Origin: Clostridia bacterium UC5.1-1E11
GTDB lineage: Bacteria; Bacillota; Clostridia; Oscillospirales; Acutalibacteraceae
Assembly (NCBI GenBank): GCA_001305115.1
Contig: BCAA01000002.1
Span: 62,001-126,000, forward strand
Length of the DNA: 64,000 nucleotides
Direction: 5' to 3'
Under the pieces are notes generated by a model. That model saw nothing but the letters and a program-made list of their open reading frames with translations, was not told the origin of the DNA and made no database searches. The stretch's first letter is position 1, and every line of letters starts with the position of its first letter. Below are positions 9,946 to 19,687 of this stretch, piece by piece. The position numbers and the translations under genes were made by a program.

Positions 9946-11255
9946 ATGAAAATTGCAGTTGCCGGAACCGGTTATGTCGGTTTGGTGACCGGTGTTTGCC
10001 TAGCTGAGCACGGCCATACGGTTACGTGCGTCGATGTGGATGAACAGAAAATCGCCCAGATGCAGCGCGATATTTCTCCCATTTATGAAGATGGGCTTTC
10101 CGAACTGATGAAAAAGAACCATGACCGGCTTTTCTATACAACTGATTATAGAGCCGCCTATGCGGATAAAGATGTCATTATCATCGGTGTTGGCACACCG
10201 GAAAAAAGGATGGCAGCGCCAATCTCTCCTATGTGTATGCAGTCGCAGGACAAATTGCAGAGAGCGTCACACAGGACTGTGTTGTTGTGGTAAAATCCAC
10301 CGTCCCCATCGGAACAAACGATAAGGTAGAGGCCATCTTGAATGCCAAGAGCAAATCCTCCATCCGCATTCGTGTGGCATCCAATCCAGAATTTTTGGCC
10401 CAGGGAACTGCGGTGCACGACACATTGCACGCTTCGCGGATTGTCATTGGTGTGGAAGAGCGCGAAACCGGCGAACTCTTAAAAAAGATGTATCAGGACT
10501 TCGACGCCCCTATTCTGGTGACCAACCGCAAAAGCGCAGAAATGATTAAATATGCCTCCAACGATTTTTTAGCCTTAAAGATTTCCTACATCAATGAGAT
10601 TGCACTTCTCTGTGAACTGGTAGGCGCCGACATTGACGATGTTACACGAGGAATGGGATTCGATCCCCGTATTGGAAATAAATTTTTACAGGCGGGTATT
10701 GGATACGGCGGCAGCTGTTTCCCAAAGGATACCAAAGCCCTGCATTGGCTTGCCAATTTTCATGACTACGAAATCAAGACCATCAAGGCGGCAATCGAAG
10801 TCAATGAAAATCAAAAGCTGAAGCCTATCAAGATTGCCCGAAAGTATTTTGACAGCTTAGAGGGTTTGACCATTGCCGTTTTGGGATTGACCTTCAAGCC
10901 GGGTACGGACGACCTTCGGGAAGCGCCGTCCCTTGTAAACATCCCGATTATGCTGGACGATGGGGCACATGTAAAGGCTTGGGACCCTGTTGGGACAGAA
11001 AATTTCAAAAAACGTTCTCTGGGCGACATCAAATATTGCGATACCATCGAGGAAACCTTGGATGGAGCAGACCTGTGTTTTATTTTCACAGAATGGCCTG
11101 AAGTAAAAAATTTGGACATCTCCTTGTTTTCCAAGAAAATGCGACAAGCGATTATCATCGATGGGCGCAATTGCTACGCACTTGACCGCATGGAGCAGCA
11201 GCCCGTAATTTATCACAGCATTGGCCGTAGAACCATTGTCAATCTTGAGCCATGA
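9946..11255 (+). pseudogene. ugd: UDP-glucose 6-dehydrogenase, frameshifted
   Basis: UDP-glucose dehydrogenase oxidises UDP-glucose to UDP-glucuronate with two NAD+, in the cytosol. The joined product has about 436 residues. The first ~88 hold the Rossmann loop GTGYVGLVTGVCLAEHGH. The remainder, one base back, holds STVPIGTND, FLALKISYINEIALLCE and GIGYGGSCFPKDT with the catalytic cysteine, then GLTFKPGTDDLREAPS. The frame breaks at the A6 run 10202-10207; a seventh A would restore PEKKDGSANLSYVYA. It closes the polysaccharide cluster and implies a uronic acid, or a sugar derived from one, in the polymer. Enzyme identity is near certain. Confidence 0.93.
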
Positions 11256-11752
11256 TCCATAAAGCAATCCCATTGTGTCCGAAAGAAAGGCCTTTGTAGA
11301 GAGCTTGTATACTGTCCCGACCGGTTAGCTTCGCATGTATAGATCCCTTAACTGGCGGGTCCGCTTTGCCGGCAATGGAAACATTCAATGAGTGCATCGA
11401 TACAAATGAAGCTTAGCATATTCGCGATAGGGATTCCCTACCTTTTCGGAGATTATCCTTATTAAAAATATTCATTTGTTTGATGATGAATATTTTTAGA
11501 TTTTCTTTTAGGAAGATTGCTTTGATAAGCGCAAAATGCAGCGTTGAATATGTTTATCCTATTATGGAATATTCATAGAAACAACATGTTGTTTGTTTCC
11601 CTCGTCCAGAGAAGCATATTACCCAGAGTGGAAAACATCTAAGAATCGTATGCGAACGCTTTAAAAGGTGGAGCAACAGCAAACGAAGTGGCAAAATGTA
11701 TACAGGTTTGTTTCAGATTGATTCCTGTTTACCATTTTGTATGGATTCTTCA

Positions 11753-11790
11753 AAACGGTCAGTCTTTAACGATTGGCCGTTTTTTTATGC
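11753..11790 (+). terminator. Terminator after the polysaccharide cluster
   Basis: AAACGGTCAG pairs, with a G-T wobble, with TTGGCCGTTT across a short loop and is followed by a run of seven T on the + strand. It lies about 500 bases after ugd with no gene between, so it probably ends the polysaccharide transcript. Confidence 0.65.
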
Positions 11791-11846
11791 AGAAAAGCCA
11801 TTTTCCCCGTTCCAGCTCTTACATCCTCCACAGGATAAAGTAAAGG

Positions 11847-11890
11847 AACGCCTCCCCCCGCCCGTAGAGCGGTTGAAAAGCGTTCCCTTA
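11847..11890 (-). terminator. Nested hairpin downstream of htrA
   Basis: On the minus strand, GGAACGC at one end pairs with GCGTTCC at the other and encloses a smaller CCGC/GCGG hairpin. TTTACTTT follows. It is well placed to end the htrA-containing transcript, but the T tract is imperfect. Confidence 0.45.
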
Positions 11891-11960
11891 TCATTTTATT
11901 TCGTTTCAAAAATTCGATTGCCGCGGCCGCATACTCAAAAAGCTCTTTCCCTGTACCTTC

Positions 11961-14163
11961 TTACGGTGCCGCCGGTTGGCTCACGGTCTGCTGGGTTTCC
12001 CCTTTGTCCTCTAAGAGAGTGATGTTCACATCCCGGCTCTGTCCATTGCCCCCGTTCTGAGATGGCTGGTACAGCGTCACCGTAATCTCTTCTCCGGGTT
12101 TATGGCGGCCTAAAACAGCATACAGATCTTCCATATTCTCAATCGTATCGCCGTCTGCCTTCGTGATAATATCTCCCACAGCAGCTCCTACTGTCGCAAA
12201 ACTGCTCTCTGGGTCAATCGCAATGATTCGGACACCACTGGGCAAACCAGCCAGCTGCGCTTGCATCCCCGCAACATTTCCAGCTGTAATGCCCAGACGC
12301 GCGCGGCCACTGACATAGCCACGGGAAATCAGGTCATCAATGATGGACTTCGCATGACTGACCGGTATTGCAAACCCCATGCCTTCATAACCAGTGGAAA
12401 TAATTTTGTTGGAATTGATACCAATCACCTGGCCATACATATTGACCAGCGGGCCTCCGGAATTGCCGGGATTGATTGCCGCGTCTGTCTGAATATACGT
12501 CATGCCATTGTCACTGTTGGACTTCAGCGTGCGGTTCAAAGCGGAAATATACCCACCTGTCAGTGTACTGGCGAAATCCAAACCGCCTGGATTTCCAATT
12601 GCCAGCACCTCATCGCCAATTTCCATCTGATCAACATCACCAAATACTGCAGGTTTTAGACCATCCGCTTCAATTTTTTAAGATGGCTAGATCGGAAGTT
12701 TTATCATACCCCACGACCACCGCATCATATTCCGTCTCATCCTCATGCAGAATGACCGAAACATTGTAATCTTTGGAATATTCCACCACATGCGCATTGG
12801 TAATGATATAACCACTCTTTGTCGCAACAATCCCAGAACCTTGGCTGAGCAGACCGGTCCCGTCGTCCGCAGAGGTTTCTACGCCGACTACACTCTCTAC
12901 AACCTGGCGATAGACCTCTTTCGCGCTCATCCCGTCTCCTTCTGGGCGGGGCTCAATCACCATGCCAGCATTGTCCGGATCTGTCGCATCGTTCTGCGGT
13001 GGAGTATTCTCGCCTCCCTCTGGGGAGGTTCCCTCCTCTGGCACAGGTTGACTATAAGATGGGCTTTCACTTTCTGCCGTTCCTCCCTGCTCCATCTGGC
13101 GCACCGCTGTATTAATACTCACTACGCAAAAAGCCACTAAAAAAAGACCTGTTAAAATGCCGAGAAACCACAGGAACGCTTTTAATCCACCACTCATCTT
13201 ACGACGCGGTTCCTCGGGGTTCGATCCCGGCTGTCCTTCCTGGGGCGGCTGTGGCGGCATGGCCCCACCAACTGGCGGTTGGCCTGGCTGCTGATGATAG
13301 TTCCAGTATGCTGGTTGTTGTGGATATGGCGGTTGGTACGGCGCCTGCGGATTCGGGTAGGAACCGTAGTAGGGTTGGGGTTGTCCATAGGGGGCATTGG
13401 GCGCTACATAGGGGTTTTGGTACTGCCCGTATTGCTGATAGGGATTTGCATACGGCGGCATGGGATGTCCTTGCTGTGGGGGAACACCCGCCGGCCCTTG
13501 GTGCGAGCCAGCCGGCGCCTGTACCGGTTCATACGAATTCGGTGCGTCCTTGGAACGATCTCCCTCTTTTTCCAAATGAATTTTTGGCGGTATTTCCGTC
13601 CCATTGGAGGACTGTTCCTGTATCTTTTCCCGATCGGACGGTTCTTCCGGATTCATGGCAGGCGCGGAATCGTTCTTCCTGCTTGCCTGCGATTCTACCG
13701 TTTTGGTTTCATCGCGTCCCGTTTCTTCCCCCTGGAAAAGCGAAGAATCCTTTCCCATTGTCTGCCCGTCCGGAATTTCTTCCCCGAAATCTCTGGAATC
13801 TGTTCCGAATGCCGCTGCTTGGATCTCCGATTTATCGGAAAAACCCGCAGGCAAATCCTCTACCGGGGCTATGTTTTGAGAAAAACGTTCCGGAATGGGC
13901 GTGTCCGAAACCGGCTCTTCCACCATTCCCTTTTCATCTGCCGGTGCTCCACTGTCTGGCAGCAGATCGGAGGAGGTTGTCTCTCGTGGCGTTTGGGCTA
14001 TGTCCTCCCCAGATTGCTGAGCAGTTATTGCGGCAGGCTCTTCCCCTGAAAATTCCTTTGTTTTCATCGCTGGTTCTTCGGAGGTAGGGGATGGCACAGG
14101 AACCTCTGACGTGGGAGGCTCAACACCCATTCCAGATTCCCGGTTCCAATCGGTATCGCTCAT
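11961..14163 (-). pseudogene. Membrane-anchored HtrA-like serine protease, frameshifted
   Basis: A trypsin-like S1C protease with PDZ domain, about 733 residues when joined. The first ~320 residues are Glu/Pro-rich and low complexity, with a Pro/Gln/Tyr-rich stretch (YGQPQPYYGSYPNPQ) just before one membrane helix (FLWFLGILTGLFLVAFCVV). The protease domain outside has the triad in order: ITNAHVV (His), SDLAILK (Asp) and NPGNSGGPLVN (Ser). The PDZ-like end contains GAAVGDIITKADGDTIEN. The frame breaks at a T6 run at 12674-12679 (A6 on the coding strand); one base fewer restores LAILKIEADGLKP. Its start overlaps the kinase stop by 4 bases, so it is coupled to the two-component system. Probable role: envelope protein quality control. 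Confidence 0.88.
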
Positions 14164-15671
14164 AATTTCTCCTCCTTTTTGTCCTTTGCAAGATCCTTTT
14201 CCTTTTTACCGGCTTTTAGCTTTGGCTCTTCATGCTTTGGAATCCAAAACTCAAATTGGCAGTATTCATTTTCAACGCTCTGCACAGTGATCTCTCCGCC
14301 GTGCAACTTAATAATCGTCCGCACAATATAAAGCCCCAATCCCATGCCATTTTTATCCTGGCTGCGGGATTTATCGGTTTTATAGAAGCGGTCAAAAATC
14401 AGCGCAATCTCATCCGCTGGGATGCCAGCGCCGCTGTTCTTAATTGCAACAGAGGTTCTATCCGGCAGGTCTTGAATCGTCAACTGAATATATCCGCCCT
14501 CATTGGTAAACTTTACGGCATTTTCAATTAAATTATATACAACCTGATGCAACATATCCGGATCGCCATCTACATAGAGGCTTTCCGCATTTTCCAATCC
14601 CAATACCTGTATCCTTTTTTGTTCGATGCTTTTTTCGAAGGAGAGCAACGCCACAAAAATAGTGTTGGTCAGGTCAAAACGAGCCATATGCAGCCGCAAC
14701 TCGCCGCTGTCAATCCGCGAAAGATCCAGCATAGTGCGCACCAAACGGGATAGTCGCTTGACCTCCTGGGAGACAATTTGTAAATAATGCGATTGTTTCT
14801 CAGGCGGGATCGTTCCATCCAAAATACCGTCGATAAAACCAGCGATCGTGGTCATGGGCGTTTTCAGCTCGTGGGAAACATTCGCAATAAAATTCCGGCG
14901 GACACTTTCGCTGCTGGCCAATGACGAAGCCATATTGTTGAAAGCCAGCGCCAGCTGGCCGACCTCATCCTGACTGGTCACCGGTACACGCACGCTAAAA
15001 TTTCCCTCTCCAAAGCTTCTGGCTGCCAACGCCATATCGCGCAGGGGACGTACAAGTTTATAAGAAAACATCCAACTGATGCAAAACGCCACCAAAAAAG
15101 CGGCAACCGCTGCCAAAAGGAACATCTTCATCAGTTCGTTGCGGTATTCGTTAAAGGAACGGGCGCTACATGCTGTAAAAACCGCTCCAATGGTTGTACG
15201 CGTTCCATCCAAATTGGAAATCCGGATCGGTACCCCCACCACATAGTACGGCGAGTTATAAATACCATCCACGGTTCCTTGGCCACTGTAGGGACCCATC
15301 AAGGCTTTATCCATCGTTTTTCGGGTAAACGTCGTCTCGTTTACAGTACCGCCGCTGCCAAATGCGCTCAACACCCATTCCCCGGCCCGATTGGTTACGT
15401 AAATATCCGCATCCATATTCTCAGAAAATGCATTCATAAAGGACTGCATTCGTTCCGTATCCAAAAGGATATAATTATCCCCCTGCACGGGGGTCGCACT
15501 TGCAGCGGCAATCCCCGCTATGCTCTCTGCATTGCGCCGGAGCAGGTCCTGTTTTTCATCCTGCCAATAGGATTTGATAAATACCAACATCACCAAACCC
15601 AACAGGAAGAAGCTAATCAGGATGATCGCCAGCGTGACCCGCAAATATTTTTTAAACAGCGTTTTCTGCAT
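14160..15671 (-). CDS. Sensor histidine kinase (HAMP-containing, two-component)
   Basis: A 503-residue membrane kinase. Two helices (residues ~13-33 and ~173-195) flank an extracytoplasmic sensor of about 140 residues. A HAMP linker follows (LVRPLRDMALAARSFGEGNF). The phosphoacceptor box is NVSHELKTPMTTIAGF. The ATPase domain shows NLIENAVKF (N box), SGAGIPADE and GMGLGLYIVRTI. ATG 15671 is preferred over an in-frame TTG 15 bases upstream, because GGAG lies 11 bases before it. It sits 36 bases after the response regulator and overlaps the protease start. Together they resemble envelope-stress systems in which the protease is a regulated output. The signal is unknown. Confidence 0.92.
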   Translation of the reverse strand: MQKTLFKKYLRVTLAIILISFFLLGLVMLVFIKSYWQDEKQDLLRRNAESIAGIAAASATPVQGDNYILLDTERMQSFMNAFSENMDADIYVTNRAGEWVLSAFGSGGTVNETTFTRKTMDKALMGPYSGQGTVDGIYNSPYYVVGVPIRISNLDGTRTTIGAVFTACSARSFNEYRNELMKMFLLAAVAAFLVAFCISWMFSYKLVRPLRDMALAARSFGEGNFSVRVPVTSQDEVGQLALAFNNMASSLASSESVRRNFIANVSHELKTPMTTIAGFIDGILDGTIPPEKQSHYLQIVSQEVKRLSRLVRTMLDLSRIDSGELRLHMARFDLTNTIFVALLSFEKSIEQKRIQVLGLENAESLYVDGDPDMLHQVVYNLIENAVKFTNEGGYIQLTIQDLPDRTSVAIKNSGAGIPADEIALIFDRFYKTDKSRSQDKNGMGLGLYIVRTIIKLHGGEITVQSVENEYCQFEFWIPKHEEPKLKAGKKEKDLAKDKKEEKL

Positions 15672-15707
15672 GCTTCTTCGCTCCAAGTTCTTTCAGGGAA
15701 CCCACCC

Positions 15708-16402
15708 TTAATTTGGATCTTTGACCTCAAATTTGTAACCTACGCCCCAGACGGTCTTGAGCGCCCACTGGTCAGAAACCCCCTCCAACTTTTCGCGCAG
15801 GCGTTTGACATGGACGTCCACCGTGCGGCTATCGCCATAATAGTCAAATCCCCACACCTCGTCCAAAAGCTGGTCGCGTGTAAATACACGGTTGGGGTTG
15901 CTCGCCAGGTGATAGATCAATTCCATCTCCTTCGGAGGCGTATCGATCACCTTTCCATTGACTTTCAATTCATAATTGGTCAAATTGATGCTGAGTTTAT
16001 CATATTTAACCTCTTTAATCTGATTTTCATCGCTCTTTCCAAAGCGGCGCAACACCGCCTTGATGCGAGCGACCACTTCCTTTGCCTCAAACGCTTGACT
16101 ACATAGTCGTCTGCGCCAAGTTCCAAGCCCAGCACCTTGTCAAAGACCTCGCCTTTTGCAGTCAACATAATGATTGGACATTGCGATTTCTTTCGAATCT
16201 CCCGGCACACCTGCCAGCCATCCAATTCCGGCAGCATGATGTCCAGCATAATGAGATCCGGATTTTCTTGGTCGAACATCTCTAAGGCTTTCCGCCCATC
16301 ATTTGCGATCACCACGTCAAAGCCTTCCTTTTCGATATAAAGGCGCAGTAATTCGCAGATATTTTGATCGTCATCCACCACTAGGATTTTTCCCGATGCC
16401 AT
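15708..16402 (-). pseudogene. OmpR/PhoB-family response regulator, frameshifted
   Basis: A two-component regulator of about 231 residues when joined. The receiver domain has KILVVDDDQNICEL (acid pocket), LIMLDIMLPELDGW (phospho-Asp) and LGADDYVVK (Lys). The winged-helix output domain has NLTNYELKVNGK, FTRDQLLDEVWGFDYYGDS and RTVDVHVKRLREKL, which are PhoB-type DNA-binding marks. The frame breaks at 16092-16094 just after the receiver Lys; one more C restores VVKPFEAKEVVARIKAVLRRF. AAGGAGG lies upstream of ATG 16402. It is the first gene of the regulator-kinase-protease unit. Both halves are conserved, so this is probably a sequence error. Confidence 0.9.
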
Positions 16403-16525
16403 CAATAACGCCCTCCTTTAGTCACAATGATCCGCAGCCTGTCCATTTCTCTACCGCTCTCGTTTCCCTTTTCCAACCGACCGCCAGGCTGTACACTAAG
16501 AAACATTTTCATAGATTTCTAGTCT

Positions 16526-16554
16526 ATTATAGGATACTCCCCTCTAAAAGTCAT
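16526..16554 (-). promoter_or_regulatory. Candidate promoter of the two-component operon
   Basis: On the minus strand ATGACT (16549-16554) and TATAAT (16526-16531) are 17 bases apart, about 125 bases upstream of the response-regulator start. The -10 is perfect; the -35 matches consensus at four of six bases. Confidence 0.5.
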
Positions 16555-16681
16555 GAATATTTTATAAATTCCCGATTGGTCCATAGAATCTACACAACGG
16601 ATACGCCAGAACGTACTTCTTCCGCTTTACTACCATTTTTCTCTATGGATATCCATTTCTTTCTCAGAAAAATCCATAAAA

Positions 16682-16727
16682 ATAGGGGACCGCGCATCCT
16701 CTATGGGTGCGCGGCCACGCCATCTCC
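16682..16727 (-). terminator. Terminator of the condensation-domain gene
   Basis: On the minus strand CCGCGCA pairs with TGCGCGG across an 11-base loop, and CCCCTATTTTT follows. It lies directly after the stop of the condensation-domain gene. Confidence 0.7.
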
Positions 16728-16734
16728 ATATCTC

Positions 16735-18120
16735 TTACACAGTGCGCAAAATTTCATCGATCGTCATATCGGGGTTTTCCACGCCCATAAAGAGGATCTT
16801 CATCAGATAATAATACATCAGCTCCACATCGTGCGGCGACAATTCCGCCATTTGATATTTGAAGTAGAACTGCAACCCCAAATCGCTGGCACTGTGCATG
16901 ACGGTCAGATACACCTTTTGAATGGCTGTCCCATTGGTAAGCCACTCGGTTTTAAATGGAATCCCGTGCAACTGTTCGTTCTGTAGACGCAGTGGCAGAG
17001 GTTGGTAGGTCAATGCCACCGAATCATAGGTCGTATTCTTCGGCGGATGATAACACGCCTGAAACATTCGGTTGACCTCCAACGGGTCAAAGTCGACATG
17101 CCGGTAGATGCTGTTCTGCAGGTCTTGAATCATGCGCACACCGTCTAAAAATTCCGTTTCGGGTTCCAGAATGGTCCGGCAGGGGAAACAGTGGGTCCGT
17201 GTCCCGCCGGATGTTTTATTGAGTAACGTGGAGCGCCTTGAGACATAATTTCGAATGGTAACATCTTTTTCTCCGTCATTCATTTTGGACAGATAGGTCC
17301 GCAATCCCATCAGCAGCAGATTGGTCATCGAAATTTCATTTTCCATACAGTAATCCATCAGGCGGCGTGTCGGCTCTGGTTCCAGGTGGTAAATCGCCCG
17401 GCCTACGCGCAGGTCGTCCATCTCCCGATCCGCAGCGCGCAACAGTGGATTTCCATACTTTTTCCGGCAGGCTTCTAGCTTCCAACGCCCCGTGACGTCC
17501 GTATAGATCGGTTCTCCGATGGCCACTTGCTCTTCCCAGAAGGCCCGGTCTTTCGCCGTTCGGGATGCGTTGTCCTCTTTGGCAAGGTCCTTTTCCAAAG
17601 CCAGGTGATACAGCGGCGGGTCCTCCGGCATGGGAGCGCCATAGGCAAAGTGGCAATATAACCCCATAATGTCGTTAATCATCAGGATCATTCCGGTGGA
17701 ATCTGTCAGGCGATGATCAATTCGCAGATAAATTCCATTGTACCCATCCGGCATTGCCACCATAATAAATTCGTTCATCGGTGAATCCACCTGCTCAAAA
17801 GGTTGACTGGACCATTCCTCCAACGTTGCGTTGATTTCCTCCTCCGTTTTTCCCCGGAAGTCCACCAAACGGATGTCGCGCGGGTCATAGGAAGCAAAGT
17901 ATTGGAATACCTTTCCATGTTCATCTCGGGCGGTAAAACGGATACGTAGGGATTCCTGCCGCGCATATTCCATCTGGATACAGTGTTTCAATAAGCCAAA
18001 ATCCACCCCGGCCCGAATGGTCATGCAGACACAAATGTTTACCTCCTGCGGACGGTTATACTCCAGGATCTTATGATCTTGTAACCTCTCGGCTGCACAT
18101 AACGGATAAAAGTGTTTCAT
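16735..18120 (-). CDS. Stand-alone condensation-domain-like (CoA-dependent acyltransferase superfamily) protein
   Basis: A 461-residue protein with the layout of a single NRPS condensation/acyltransferase domain (two CAT-like halves) and no adenylation or carrier domain. The catalytic motif is DHRLTDSTGM near residue 135: the second His and the Asp of HHxxxDG are kept, the first His is Asp and the Gly is Ser. The N-terminal KHFYPLCAAERL matches the usual opening of such domains, and QLHGIPFKTEWLTNG lies late in the chain. No NRPS or PKS genes are near, and it has its own terminator. It may transfer an acyl group between small molecules or onto a lipid or carrier made elsewhere. Superfamily membership is fairly sure; the substrate is unknown. 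Confidence 0.75.
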   Translation of the reverse strand: MKHFYPLCAAERLQDHKILEYNRPQEVNICVCMTIRAGVDFGLLKHCIQMEYARQESLRIRFTARDEHGKVFQYFASYDPRDIRLVDFRGKTEEEINATLEEWSSQPFEQVDSPMNEFIMVAMPDGYNGIYLRIDHRLTDSTGMILMINDIMGLYCHFAYGAPMPEDPPLYHLALEKDLAKEDNASRTAKDRAFWEEQVAIGEPIYTDVTGRWKLEACRKKYGNPLLRAADREMDDLRVGRAIYHLEPEPTRRLMDYCMENEISMTNLLLMGLRTYLSKMNDGEKDVTIRNYVSRRSTLLNKTSGGTRTHCFPCRTILEPETEFLDGVRMIQDLQNSIYRHVDFDPLEVNRMFQACYHPPKNTTYDSVALTYQPLPLRLQNEQLHGIPFKTEWLTNGTAIQKVYLTVMHSASDLGLQFYFKYQMAELSPHDVELMYYYLMKILFMGVENPDMTIDEILRTV

Positions 18121-18335
18121 AACGATTCCTCTTTTCTTTGCCTTTCAAATGTCTTCCCCAACTTTTTACAATGGATGTTTCCCATATTTGGAAACCTGTT
18201 ATTTCTATTTTACCACATAAATGTCAAAAAGCCAATGCGCATGTTTCCCATGAAAAAGGCGAATTTTCGGATATTTTCTCGAACTACAAGAAGCTCAACC
18301 AACTTATATTCACTCTGAAATAAGGAAAACGCTAT
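18121..18335. other. Intergenic segment before the tandem repeats
   Basis: About 215 bases between the condensation-domain start and the first 222-bp repeat. It should hold the minus-strand promoter of the condensation-domain gene, but no clear -35/-10 pair was identified. Short frames here have no coding character. Confidence 0.5.
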
Positions 18336-19003
18336 CTCGGAGTTTTATACACATCCGCCTTAGAATCAGTAAAACCGTTTTCTTTGCTGTTCCTGGTAGC
18401 CCTGCGACGTGCTGTAGAACCAGCCCATTTCATCCCTATCAGACCAAGTCTATTCCCAACTAAATGAGCAACTCGTTTGAAAGCCTTTCTCTCTGTTTTG
18501 TTTTAGATTTGCAACGATTCCATGAAAACGGGTTCACCTCCCTTTCATCAACCTATTGCTTGGAGTTTTATACACGTCCGCCTTAGAATCAGTAAAACCG
18601 TTTTCTTTGCTGCTCCTGGTAGCCCTGCGACGTACTGTAGAACCATCCCGTTTCATTCTTATCAGCCTAAGCCTATTCCCACTAAATGAGCAACTCGATT
18701 AAAAGCTTTTCTCTCTGTTTTGTTTTAGATTTGCAACGATTCCATGAAAACGGGTTTACTCCCTTTTTGTCAACCTATTGCTCGGAGTTTTATACACGTC
18801 CGCCTTAGAATCAGTAAAACCGTTTTCTTTGCTACTCCCGGTAACCCTGCGACGTACTGTAGAACCAGCCCCTTTCATCCCTATCAGCCTAAGCCTATTC
18901 CCAACTAAATGAGCAACTCGTTTGAAAGCCTTTCTCTCTGCTTTGTTTTAAATTTGCAACGATTCCATGAAAACGGGTTCACCTCCCTTTCATCAACCTA
19001 TTG
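18336..19003. repeat. Three tandem copies of a ~222-bp non-coding unit
   Basis: The units are 18336-18558, 18559-18780 and 18781-19003. Each opens with CTYGGAGTTTTATACAC, continues TCCGCCTTAGAATCAGTAAA, and closes with CATCAACCTATTGCT or a close variant. They differ by scattered substitutions and 1-bp indels and have no shared long open frame. Within each unit an early segment can pair with a late one. In unit 2, AGTAAAACCGTTTTC (18591-18605) is complementary to GAAAACGGGTTTACT (18746-18760) with one mismatch; units 1 and 3 keep about 12 of 14 pairs. A short diverged match to the unit end follows at about 19047-19088. Possible readings are a repeated structured RNA, a decayed element, or remnants of a small coding sequence. 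Confidence 0.9.
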
Positions 19004-19687
19004 CTACAGATACGACTATAGGGACATTGTAAAATCTTATTCCAAGTCTTGTTTCAGATTTACAATCATTCGATAAAAACCGGTATAGTCGTTCGCCGGA
19101 TTTTTCTGTATTCGATATAGGAAAATCTGGCAATCCACATTACAAAACCGGCGTTGAAAATACGCTTGTCCGCGCTTTTTCACCATTTTGCAGGTAAGTT
19201 TGATTGTTTTTGACGAACCAGATGAAATCCACTTCGCCGAACAACCGGCCACGTAAAAAGACATGTCCAGATAGCTAGCGCCGCAAATGAAACGATGTGT
19301 TCCTGTTCCTTTTCTAACGAGCTGAAAACGCTCCTTTCACGATATGGATTTCTGATTTAGGAACATCTGGCTCCGCCGAAAATCAAACAGCAATCTTTTG
19401 AAGTTTAAAACCTTGGTTGATGGCAAATTCCAAGGCTGGTATAATAGGACCGATAGACAAGTGCAAACAAAGGAACACCCGGGCAGTATACCGGGACGCG
19501 CTGTCCGAAATCGCTGTCTCATCGGCAAGAAACTCTTCGCTGATACCGGAATGCGCTGTCCGAAACAGTCATCAAGAGGTCTGAAAACGGCAAAACAGGT
19601 TCTCCCCTTGGGGGACAATCTTTGAGAATGCTGCCCAAAAGATGCACGAGCAGGTTGAACAGATACCCTATCTGCGGAGGAAAGATA
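19004..19687. other. Region between tandem repeats and the methyltransferase
   Basis: It contains a diverged partial copy of the repeat end (19047-19088), which on the minus strand falls at the 3' end of a 75-codon open frame (19037-19264) with no recognised family. Further on, a ~23-base segment ending GCGCTGTCCGAAA occurs twice, 54 bases apart (about 19486-19510 and 19540-19564). No other convincing gene is present. Confidence 0.45.

Larger units (their letters stand above)
11256..11960. other. Intergenic region between the polysaccharide cluster and htrA
   Basis: About 700 bases without a credible gene. It holds a + strand terminator-like hairpin at about 11753-11790 and a nested hairpin at about 11847-11890. 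The middle (11450-11560) is AT-rich. The open frame at 11696-12022 runs over the htrA end and has no coding character. Confidence 0.6.

Noticed and set aside
13251-14087. Long + strand frames opposite the HtrA cytosolic arm
   Set aside because: The low-complexity Pro/Glu-rich coding strand leaves open antisense frames; no motifs or start signals.
18336-19003. CRISPR array
   Set aside because: Units are ~222 bp, contiguous and nearly identical throughout, with no short repeat/variable spacer alternation and no cas genes.
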